From Actinomycetes bacterium (GTDB taxonomy: Bacteria; Actinomycetota; Actinomycetes; Actinomycetales; Cellulomonadaceae): a stretch of 5,298 nt of DNA. The DNA lies in NCBI GenBank assembly GCA_023389545.1, contig JAEWEI010000091.1:1-5298 (forward strand), written 5' to 3'. Positions 1 to 5,121 of the stretch are shown here, piece after piece (within the stretch, counting starts at the first letter, position 1; the number at the start of each line of letters is the position of its first letter). Position numbers and translations under genes: made by a program. The notes below the pieces were generated by a model, which searched no databases, was not told the DNA's origin, and saw only the letters and a program-made list of their open reading frames with translations.

Positions 1-736
1 GGACGCTGGTGAACGACAGCCGCAGGCCGCGCGCGCTGATCGCCAGGCCGGCAGGGGCGATGTGGCCCGTGCGCCGGTCTGATCCGGCGTGCACCCGCAC
101 CCACAGCGCGCCGGGGTCGCTGCCTTGTAGGCCCTGCACAACCCAGGACCGCGCGGCGAGCCAGGCCTGCACCGCATGTCGTGCGGCCTCGGGCATTGGC
201 GCGTCCAGCACACGCGGGCCGACAGCGTCGGACACCCGCAGGGCCGCCAGCTCGTCCTCACCGGCGCCCGTGGCCGCGAGGAGGCTCACGTGCGCGACGA
301 AGCGCGCCCACACCGGCGGCAAGACGCTGCGGGGCCGGCCCGAGGAGACCGCGGCGATCAGCGCCCTGCCGCGATCGGCGTCCCGCTCCGCCCGTGGCGC
401 CGTGGGCAACATGAGCGCTTTCCCCGGATCTGCCAGGTCAGGCGCCCCGAGGTGGTCGCGGGTGAAGGCCACGAGGGCGCGGGCCGCGCTGGCCCGCGCC
501 CGCTGCGCCGAGACCGTGGAATCGGCGCGAGAGGCCAACCAGTCCCCCAGCGTCACGGGATCGAGCGCCAGCCGTGCTGTGCCGGCGTGGGGCACGTCGA
601 GCTCGTGGACGAACGCCTCGAGGTCCCGGAGCGCCCACCGCCGCTGACGGACGGTGGCTGGCGCCGCGTCGAGCCGGGCGAGGTACGCCTCGACGACCTC
701 CCCGAACGACTGGGCCCTGCCCAGCGATCTGCTCAT
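1..736 (-). CDS. Tyrosine-recombinase-fold (integrase-like) protein with degenerate active site, 3' end missing
   Basis: The frame opens with ATG at 736 and stays open to the window edge, giving 245 residues without the C-terminus. Residues about 8-100 resemble the SAM-like core-binding domain of tyrosine recombinases (FGEVVEAYLARL, then ATVRQRRWALRDLEAF), and residues about 118-245 resemble the catalytic domain. The phrase ATGAGEDELAALRVSD (155-170) aligns with the usual TGLRxSELLALRWSD box, but the catalytic Arg I position is Gly159. The segment ISARGLRLSF (233-242) aligns with the HxLRH box: Arg239 is kept, but the His before it is Arg236 and the following His is Leu240. The beta-hairpin that normally carries the catalytic Lys looks shortened between 170 and 185. 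The family assignment is inferred from motif shape. Strand exchange by the usual chemistry seems unlikely, so a DNA-binding or regulatory role is possible. The last catalytic residues (second His/Trp, Tyr) would lie outside the window. The gene reads in the same direction as the radical SAM gene, 221 bp downstream of it. Confidence 0.72.
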   Translation of the reverse strand, partial: MSRSLGRAQSFGEVVEAYLARLDAAPATVRQRRWALRDLEAFVHELDVPHAGTARLALDPVTLGDWLASRADSTVSAQRARASAARALVAFTRDHLGAPDLADPGKALMLPTAPRAERDADRGRALIAAVSSGRPRSVLPPVWARFVAHVSLLAATGAGEDELAALRVSDAVGPRVLDAPMPEAARHAVQAWLAARSWVVQGLQGSDPGALWVRVHAGSDRRTGHIAPAGLAISARGLRLSFTSV

Positions 737-742
737 CGCTCG

Positions 743-771
743 ATGATAACGGAACCAACGGGGTTGGTCCT
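743..771 (-). promoter_or_regulatory. Candidate leaderless promoter of the integrase-like gene
   Basis: On the minus strand TATCAT (748-743) fits the actinobacterial -10 pattern TANNNT, with 6 nt between it and the A of the ATG at 736. That places the likely transcription start at the start codon. With a 17 bp spacer the -35 position (771-766) reads AGGACC, which shares only the GAC core with TTGACA. No Shine-Dalgarno sequence is seen before the ATG, in keeping with a leaderless message. Confidence 0.5.
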
Positions 772-843
772 CAGCCCGCGCGTAGCGCGTGCATGGCCTG
801 GCGGGCGGGCAAGAGCGGCGCGAGGCGCATGCTTCCGTTATCA
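744..843. repeat. 11 bp perfect inverted repeat TGATAACGGAA / TTCCGTTATCA
   Basis: TGATAACGGAA at 744-754 is repeated in inverted orientation as TTCCGTTATCA at 833-843, with 78 bp between the arms. The left arm overlaps the -10 element of the integrase-like gene. Both arms are AT-richer than their surroundings. The spacing is too wide for a simple terminator; paired operator sites for one protein are a possible reading. Confidence 0.6.
754..768. promoter_or_regulatory. Candidate operator palindrome ACCAACGGGGTTGGT
   Basis: A 6 bp perfect arm (ACCAAC / GTTGGT) flanks a 3 bp centre. It occupies the spacer of the proposed promoter of the integrase-like gene and touches its -35 region, where a bound repressor would block RNA polymerase. 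The binding protein is unknown, and a short mRNA hairpin is not expected because the site lies upstream of the proposed start. Confidence 0.4.
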
Positions 844-934
844 GGAACGCGCAGGTGGGCGCGGGCCGAGGAAGGCGCGCTGCGGACCCGGCCACCTCGG
901 CGGCAATCGGCGGGCTGGCCTGACGGCCCGGCGG

Positions 935-949
935 TCCGGCTCAGCCGGA
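935..949 (-). terminator. Candidate hairpin terminator after the radical SAM gene
   Basis: TCCGGCTCAGCCGGA is a 15 bp palindrome able to form a 6 bp GC-rich stem with a 3 nt loop, starting 8 nt after the stop codon of the radical SAM gene. A second weak stem (GGCC-GTCA-GGCC on the minus strand, near 917-928) follows. No T-run is present, so this would be a T-less actinobacterial terminator or merely an mRNA 3' end stabiliser. Confidence 0.42.
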
Positions 950-957
950 GTGGGCGC

Positions 958-2046
958 TCAGAACAACACGGGCTGATCCACCTCGAACGACGCCGCTCCC
1001 CCACCGGGCGCTGACTCCGGGATGCTGCCCGCCGGGTAGCTCCCTTCCTCGGGCCGCTCCCCCGCGCCAGACGGGCTGCCAGGGCCCCGGTGATCGACGC
1101 CCGCTGAGAACCCGTGCGCCTCCAGCAGGGGCCGCGTCCGCGCCCACAGCCAGTTCTTGTACTCGACCGGCACGTAGGCGCCACGGCCGTACAGACGGCG
1201 GTAGCGGGCGACCAGCGCAGGCTGCTCCCGGGCCAGCCAGCGCAGGAACCACGGCTTCACCGAGCCCCGCAGGTGCATCGGCAGCACGGTCACCCCCGTG
1301 GCGCCCGCGTCGGCCAGAGCGCCGAGAAGCCCGTCGAGGTGCTCCTCGGAGTCCGTGAGCCACGGCATGACCGGGGCGACGAAGACGCCGCACGGCAGGC
1401 CCGCGTCACGCACCGCGCGAATCAGCTCGAGCCTCGCCTGCGGCAACGGCGTGCCCGGCTCGACGGACTGCTGGAGCGCGGGGTCGAGCACCGCGAGCGA
1501 GACCGCGATGCCCACCGGGACCTGTCGCGCCGCCTCCGCCAGGGCTGGCAGGTCCCGGCGCATCAGCGGCCCCTTGGTCGTGAGCGAGAACGGCGTGCCC
1601 GACGAGGCGAGCGCGTCGATGATGCCCGGCATCAACCGGTACCGGCCCTCAGGACGCTGATACGGGTCGGTGTTCGTGCCCAGTGCCACATGCTCACGCT
1701 GCCAGGACGGGCGCGCCAACTCGGCGCGCAGCACCTCGACCACGTTCGTCTTGACGACGATCTGCGTCTCGAAGTCGCGCCCCGCGTCCAGCTCCAGGTA
1801 CTCGTGCGTGGACCGCGCGTAGCAGTAGGCGCAGGCGTGCACGCAGCCGCGCATCGGGTTCACGGTCCAGCGGAACGGCAACGTCGACGCCTCGGGCACC
1901 TTGTTCAGCGCGCTCTTGGCCGCGACCTCGTGGAAGGTCACCCCGGCGAAGTCTGGCGTGCGCACGCTCCGCAGCAGGCCCGACAGCGCGAGCCCGGGAA
2001 GCGCACCGCCATCCCCCGCTGCCACCGCCTGCCCGTCCCACCGCAC
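958..2046 (-). CDS. Rv2578c-family (SplB-like) radical SAM protein, SOS-controlled
   Basis: The protein has 362 residues from GTG at 2046, chosen because it gives the family N-terminus MRWDGQAVA and lies immediately downstream of a promoter with a LexA box. Longer readings would run into hisS. Cys68, Cys72 and Cys75 (GCVHACAYC) form the CxxxCxxC motif that ligates a 4Fe-4S cluster and S-adenosylmethionine. Further conserved-looking stretches are SALNKVP (45-51), ALGTNTDPYQ (121-130) and ASSGTPFSLTTKG (147-159). The family belongs to COG1533, related to spore photoproduct lyase, but the substrate is not known. Residues about 318-355 are rich in Gly, Pro, Ser and Glu and should be a flexible linker. 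It leads to a terminal QPVLF that resembles a beta sliding-clamp binding peptide. By recall, M. tuberculosis Rv2578c has the same overall sequence, is in the LexA regulon, and sits near hisS. Radical SAM identity is firm; a DNA repair role is inferred from regulation and tail. Confidence 0.93.
   Translation of the reverse strand: MRWDGQAVAAGDGGALPGLALSGLLRSVRTPDFAGVTFHEVAAKSALNKVPEASTLPFRWTVNPMRGCVHACAYCYARSTHEYLELDAGRDFETQIVVKTNVVEVLRAELARPSWQREHVALGTNTDPYQRPEGRYRLMPGIIDALASSGTPFSLTTKGPLMRRDLPALAEAARQVPVGIAVSLAVLDPALQQSVEPGTPLPQARLELIRAVRDAGLPCGVFVAPVMPWLTDSEEHLDGLLGALADAGATGVTVLPMHLRGSVKPWFLRWLAREQPALVARYRRLYGRGAYVPVEYKNWLWARTRPLLEAHGFSAGVDHRGPGSPSGAGERPEEGSYPAGSIPESAPGGGAASFEVDQPVLF
961..975 (-). 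other. C-terminal QPVLF, candidate beta-clamp binding motif
   Basis: The last five residues of the radical SAM protein (358-362) read Q-P-V-L-F and directly precede the stop codon. They fit the known bacterial clamp-binding pattern QL(S/D)LF in its key Gln, Leu and Phe positions. The position at the end of a low-complexity linker is typical of such peptides in DNA polymerases and repair proteins. Function is inferred, not shown. Confidence 0.55.
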
Positions 2047-2052
2047 GGCACG

Positions 2053-2081
2053 AGTCGAACATGCGTTCGATCGGGTGTCAA
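2053..2081 (-). promoter_or_regulatory. Promoter of the radical SAM gene
   Basis: On the minus strand a perfect -35 TTGACA (2081-2076) is followed after 17 bp by TCGACT (2058-2053), a weak TANNNT-like -10. Six nt separate this hexamer from the GTG at 2046, so the message would be leaderless; no Shine-Dalgarno sequence precedes the GTG. A poor -10 together with a perfect -35 is plausible for a promoter held down by LexA. It lies in the 55 bp gap after hisS, so read-through from hisS is also possible. Confidence 0.65.
2055..2070. promoter_or_regulatory. LexA binding site (SOS box)
   Basis: TCGAACATGCGTTCGA is a perfect 16 bp palindrome with arms TCGAAC / GTTCGA around a 4 bp centre. This matches the established LexA operator of Gram-positive bacteria and actinobacteria (core CGAAC-N4-GTTCG). 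It sits between the -35 and -10 elements of the radical SAM gene, so LexA would exclude RNA polymerase until it is cleaved after DNA damage. Confidence 0.9.
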
Positions 2082-2101
2082 CAGCGCAGGCCAGGCCCCC
2101 G

Positions 2102-3481
2102 TCAGACCGCCGGGACCACCCGCGGCCACCAGTCCACGGCGGGCGGCTCCCACGCCGCCGCGTCCGCGTCCCGCTGCTCGCCTGAGCGGATGTCCTTGAC
2201 CTGGTCCGCGCCCCGCACCCCGTCCTCGCCGATCGTCCCGGGGAACCACACGAACGGGATGGCGCGACGGTCCGCATGCCGGATCTGCTTGCCGAACTTC
2301 GCGGCGGCGGGCGCCACCTCCACGGGGATCCCCCGGCTGCGCAGGCTGCGCGCCACGGCGTCCGACTCCGCCCGCGTCTCCTCCGACGTCACGGCGACCA
2401 GCACCGCGCTCGGCACTGGGCGCGTCGCGCGGACCAGGCCCGCGCCGAGCAGCCGCGAGACCAGGCGCGTCACGCCGATGGACAGCCCCACCCCCGGGTA
2501 GGTCGTGGCGCCGTCCGACGCGAGCGTGTCGTAACGGCCGCCCGAGCAGATCGAGCCCAACTGCTCGTGGCCGACGAGCACCGTCTCGTAGACCGACCCG
2601 GTGTAGTAGTCGAGGCCGCGCGCGATCTTCAGGTCGGCGACGACGACGCCAGGCGCACGCTCGGCAGCCGCGCGCACCAGCGCGCCCAGCTCCTCAAGCC
2701 CCTCGTCCAGCAGCTCCGACGTCACCGCGTGCGACGCCGCCAGCTCGCGAACCCGGGTAATCACCGAGTCGTCCGAGCCGGAGATCGCCGCGAGCTCGAG
2801 GCATGCGCGCGCCTGTTCCGCGGTGGCGCCGGTCTCGGAGGCCAGCAGGCCGGCCACAGCGTCCGCGCCGATCTTGTCCAGCTTGTCGATGGAGCGCAGC
2901 ACGCCCTCGACGTCCTCGAGGCCCAGCCCGCGGCAGAACCCCTCGGCGACCTTGCGGTTGTTCACCAGGATCCGGACCGGCGGGACGCCGATGTCGCGCA
3001 GCGAGCCGAGTGCCTCGGCCATCACCAAGGGCAGCTCGACCTCGTAGTGGTAGGGCAGCGCGCCCGCCCCGACCACGTCGATGTCCGCCTGCACGAACTC
3101 GCGGAACCTGCCGTCTTGCGGCCGCTCGCCACGCCACACCTTCTGAATCTGGTAGCGCTGGAAGGGGAACGCGAGGTGGCCGGAGTTCTCGAGGACGTAC
3201 CGGGCGAATGGCACGGTCAGGTCGAAGTGCAGACCGAGCTGGCCCGCCCGGTCGTCCTCAGCCGAGGCCGGGTCCTCCTGCAGGCGGCGCAGCACATAGA
3301 CCTCCTTAGAGGTCTCCCCCTTGCGCAGCAGCTGGTCGAGCGGCTCGACAGCACGAGTCTCAATCCCGGCGAAGCCGTGCAGCTCGAACGTGCGGCGCAG
3401 CGCGTCCAGGACGTGCTGCTCGACGATGCGGCCGTCGGGCAGCCACTCAGGGAATCCGGACAAGGGGGTGGGGCGTGCCAT
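2102..3481 (-). CDS. hisS: Histidyl-tRNA synthetase (class II), eukaryote/archaea-like type
   Basis: This 459-residue enzyme attaches histidine to tRNA-His in the cytoplasm using ATP. Class II features are in order: the motif 1 region near 20-60; FDLTVPFARYV (86-96); motif 2 from FQRYQIQKVWRGERPQDGRF to DIDVVG (107-138), with Arg117 in the ATP-contact position; the HisRS-specific LKIARGLDYYTGSVYE (284-299), with catalytic Arg288; SGGRYDTL (313-320); and motif 3 GVGLSIGVTRL (330-340). The C-terminal anticodon-binding domain spans about 355-440. The FDLTVPFARYV stretch, NNRKVAEGF (174-182) and RSIDKLDKIG (196-205) resemble eukaryotic and archaeal HisRS rather than the LRPEGT form of most bacteria. 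ATG at 3481 is preceded by GAGG with 4 nt spacing and lies 6 bp after the hydrolase stop, so the two genes are probably one transcript with coupled translation. The assignment is firm. Confidence 0.97.
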   Translation of the reverse strand: MARPTPLSGFPEWLPDGRIVEQHVLDALRRTFELHGFAGIETRAVEPLDQLLRKGETSKEVYVLRRLQEDPASAEDDRAGQLGLHFDLTVPFARYVLENSGHLAFPFQRYQIQKVWRGERPQDGRFREFVQADIDVVGAGALPYHYEVELPLVMAEALGSLRDIGVPPVRILVNNRKVAEGFCRGLGLEDVEGVLRSIDKLDKIGADAVAGLLASETGATAEQARACLELAAISGSDDSVITRVRELAASHAVTSELLDEGLEELGALVRAAAERAPGVVVADLKIARGLDYYTGSVYETVLVGHEQLGSICSGGRYDTLASDGATTYPGVGLSIGVTRLVSRLLGAGLVRATRPVPSAVLVAVTSEETRAESDAVARSLRSRGIPVEVAPAAAKFGKQIRHADRRAIPFVWFPGTIGEDGVRGADQVKDIRSGEQRDADAAAWEPPAVDWWPRVVPAV

Positions 3482-3491
3482 GAGGCCTCAT
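3480..3491. promoter_or_regulatory. Palindromic stop/start junction with hisS ribosome binding site
   Basis: ATGAGGCCTCAT is a perfect 12 bp palindrome holding the TGA stop of the upstream hydrolase (3490-3488), the GAGG that could serve as Shine-Dalgarno for hisS (3489-3486), and the first two bases of the hisS ATG (3481-3480). The arrangement supports translational coupling. Whether the palindrome has its own role is unknown. Confidence 0.5.
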
Positions 3492-4204
3492 CTTGCCAGG
3501 TACGGGTTGCGCCCCAACTCGTCGTCCATCGTGGTGCCCGGCCCGTGGCCCGGCAGCACCACCGTGTCGCCGGGCAGCGCGCGCACCACCTCGCGGAGCG
3601 TCCGCGCCATGACCTGGTCGTCGCCGCCGGGCAGGTCAGTGCGCCCGACAGTCCCCGAGAAGAGGACGTCTCCGGTGAAGGCGACAGGCGCCGGCAGCAC
3701 GTCGAGCAGGTAGAGCGTCGCACCCTCGGTATGGCCAGGGGCGTGCCTCGCCACGAGGCGCAGCCCGCCGAGCTCGAGCACCTCGTCCGCGGACCGGCCG
3801 TCCTGCCCGGGCTCGGCCCCGAACGGCTCGACACGCGCGGGCGCCCGGTAGTCGGCGGGTGAGACGCCCACAGCCGCCAGGGACTGCGCCAGCGGCCCAG
3901 CAGGATCGTGCGCGCTCCCCAGGCCCAGCGTGCCGAAAGGGTCGGCGAGGCGGTACGCGTCAGCCCGGTGCAGCCGCAGGGGGATGCCGTACTCCTCGGT
4001 GAGCTCCGCCGCGTCCCAGGTGTGGTCCACATGCCCATGGGTCGCGAGCACCGCGACCGGGACCAGGCCGTTCTCCTCCACTGCGCGGCGCACGCCAGCG
4101 GCCGCGCCGCCGCCGGGGTCCACGATGACGCACGTCCTGTCATCCGCGGCGAGCACGTAGCAGTTTGCTCCGAAGACGGGGGCGACGACCGTGATGAGCT
4201 GCAT
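3488..4204 (-). CDS. Metallo-beta-lactamase-fold hydrolase (glyoxalase II-like)
   Basis: The protein has 238 residues with the complete metal-binding set of the superfamily: THGHVDH gives His56, His58, Asp60 and His61, followed by His158 (APGHTEG), Asp179 (FTGDVLF) and His220 (LPGHGPG). The segment FSGTVGRTDLPGG (182-194) is typical of the glyoxalase II-like branch (COG0491). A two-metal hydrolase acting on a thiol ester is the natural guess, but actinobacteria generally use mycothiol rather than glutathione, so the glutathione name should not be transferred. No signal peptide or membrane segment is seen, so it should be cytosolic. ATG at 4204 is chosen because it gives the usual compact family N-terminus (MQLITVVAPVFGANCYVL) and has a -10-like element 6 nt upstream. 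The gene leads into hisS with a 6 bp gap. By recall, its counterpart beside hisS in M. tuberculosis is Rv2581c. The physiological substrate is unknown. Confidence 0.92.
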   Translation of the reverse strand: MQLITVVAPVFGANCYVLAADDRTCVIVDPGGGAAAGVRRAVEENGLVPVAVLATHGHVDHTWDAAELTEEYGIPLRLHRADAYRLADPFGTLGLGSAHDPAGPLAQSLAAVGVSPADYRAPARVEPFGAEPGQDGRSADEVLELGGLRLVARHAPGHTEGATLYLLDVLPAPVAFTGDVLFSGTVGRTDLPGGDDQVMARTLREVVRALPGDTVVLPGHGPGTTMDDELGRNPYLAR

Positions 4205-4210
4205 CGGCCC

Positions 4211-4216
4211 ACCGTA
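4211..4216 (-). promoter_or_regulatory. Candidate leaderless -10 element of the hydrolase-hisS operon
   Basis: TACGGT on the minus strand fits TANNNT and lies 6 nt before the ATG at 4204, with no Shine-Dalgarno sequence between. No convincing -35 hexamer is found at 17-19 bp (GCGAGG at 17 bp). The divergent isomerase promoter lies about 80 bp away. Confidence 0.45.
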
Positions 4217-4296
4217 CCCAGCGGGCGCCGAGCCCTCGCCGCGACGGCTCCGGGCGTTTCCCGTCGTGGCGTGGCGCCCAAGGCCCCCGTGTTGCC

Positions 4297-4302
4297 TAGA
4301 CT
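4297..4302 (+). promoter_or_regulatory. Candidate -10 element of the isomerase operon
   Basis: TAGACT fits TANNNT and is the best such hexamer on the plus strand of the 176 bp intergenic region. The start of transcription would be near 4309, giving a leader of about 70 nt before the GTG at 4381. No good -35 sequence is seen (GCGCCC at 17 bp). Confidence 0.4.
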
Positions 4303-4370
4303 GTCGGGGTCAGGAGCGCGGGACCGCTGGCCATGGTGTTCACCAGATGTCAGCAGGCCGCCCGTCGTCG

Positions 4371-4375
4371 AGGAG
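4371..4375 (+). promoter_or_regulatory. Ribosome binding site deciding the isomerase start
   Basis: AGGAG lies 5 nt upstream of the GTG at 4381. The competing in-frame ATG at 4333 has its nearest AGGAG (4312-4316) 16 nt away, too far for good initiation. This favours the GTG. Confidence 0.65.
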
Positions 4376-4380
4376 TGTGC

Positions 4381-5121
4381 GTGGCACCGAGCAAGCGCGA
4401 GTACGAGCGTCGTCGGTACGAGAAGTGGCAGCAGCGGCAGGCGGCGCGTGAGGCGCGTCGTCGGCGCCAGCGCGCACTGATCGCCGCCGTCGTCGTCGGC
4501 GTGCTCGTCGTGGGCGCCGGGGTGGCTGCCGCCATCGTGACGGTGGGCCGCTCCGACGACGCGTCGCCCGCCGCCGAGACCGGCAGCCCGTCAAGCGACG
4601 CGCTCGTGCCCGACGCCTCCCTCGCGGAGGGACGCACCTGGTCAGGGACCCTGCGCACCAGCCAAGGCGACATCGGCCTCGAGCTCGACGGGGCGAGCGC
4701 CCCGCAGGCGGTGGCGAACTTCGTGACCCTCGCGCGCGACTCGTACTTCGACTCGACCGCCTGCCACCGCCTGGTGACCACCGGGATCAAGGTGCTGCAG
4801 TGCGGCGACCCGACGGGCACCGGCACCGGCGGCCCGGGCTACTCGTGGGGCCCCATCGAGAACGCGCCAGCCGACGACTTCTACCCGGCCGGCACCATCG
4901 CCATGGCCCGGGTCGGCGGCGACGGCGAGTCGATGGGCAGCCAGTTCTTCCTCGTTTACGAGGACTCGACCATCCAGTCCGACGCGGCTGGTGGATACAC
5001 GGTGTTCGGCCGCATCACGTCCGGTCTGGACGTGGTGCAGGCAATCGCTGACGCGGGGAACGGGGACGACGGAGTCGCCCCCGCCCTCGACGTCATCATC
5101 GAGGGAGTGGAGACCCAGTGA
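4381..5121 (+). CDS. Membrane-anchored cyclophilin-type peptidyl-prolyl cis-trans isomerase
   Basis: From GTG at 4381 the protein has 246 residues. Residues 1-32 are strongly basic and charged (MAPSKREYERRRYEKWQQ, then REARRRRQR) and should stay in the cytoplasm. Residues about 33-55 form a single hydrophobic membrane segment, and a Ser/Ala/Asp-rich linker (56-85) leads to a cyclophilin domain (about 86-246) outside the membrane. The domain shows VANFVTLAR (111-119), ACHRL (127-131) with the catalytic-type Arg130, VLQCGDPTGTGTGGPGY (138-154), GTIAMAR (171-177), GSQFFLVY (186-193) and YTVFGRI (206-212). These fit the actinobacterial secreted cyclophilin group that catalyses isomerisation of Xaa-Pro bonds and helps folding of exported proteins. 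Cys128 and Cys141 in this domain could pair. The gene ends in GTGA, overlapping the next gene by 4 bp. By recall, the M. tuberculosis counterpart beside hisS is called ppiB (Rv2582). An ATG at 4333 would add 16 residues but is less supported. Confidence 0.95.
   Translation: MAPSKREYERRRYEKWQQRQAAREARRRRQRALIAAVVVGVLVVGAGVAAAIVTVGRSDDASPAAETGSPSSDALVPDASLAEGRTWSGTLRTSQGDIGLELDGASAPQAVANFVTLARDSYFDSTACHRLVTTGIKVLQCGDPTGTGTGGPGYSWGPIENAPADDFYPAGTIAMARVGGDGESMGSQFFLVYEDSTIQSDAAGGYTVFGRITSGLDVVQAIADAGNGDDGVAPALDVIIEGVETQ
5109..5112 (+). promoter_or_regulatory. Ribosome binding site of the DUF349 gene
   Basis: GGAG inside the last codons of the isomerase gene lies 5 nt before the overlapping GTG at 5118. 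Spacing supports this start and coupled translation. Confidence 0.55.

Noticed and set aside
438..758. Minus-strand frame of 106 codons starting at 758
   Set aside because: It is a shifted frame of the integrase-like gene with Arg/Gly/Pro-rich sequence. The frame from ATG at 736 runs through the whole region and has the better promoter spacing.
833..957. Possible plus-strand promoter and small gene driven from the right arm of the 11 bp repeat
   Set aside because: The plus-strand TATCAG lacks the final T of TANNNT, and no small frame with a ribosome binding site and credible composition follows.
9..976. Overlapping plus-strand open frames (9-647 and 176-976)
   Set aside because: Their translations are low-complexity Arg/Ala/Gly/Pro sequence, and they lie opposite the integrase-like frame, which has sensible amino acid composition and recognisable motifs.
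958..2277. Longer reading of the radical SAM gene (439 codons from 2277)
   Set aside because: The added N-terminus overlaps about 175 bp of hisS, has low-complexity Arg/Ser/Gly sequence unlike the family, and would place the LexA box and promoter inside the coding region.
2276..3862. Open frame of 528 codons on the plus strand
   Set aside because: It is antisense to hisS and the hydrolase gene, whose products have full family motifs. The translation is rich in Arg, His, Gln and Ala, as expected from the complement of GC-rich codons.
4333..4380. ATG at 4333 as start of the isomerase
   Set aside because: No Shine-Dalgarno at a workable distance, and the extra 16 residues do not look like the family. 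GTG at 4381 has AGGAG 5 nt upstream. It remains a minor alternative.
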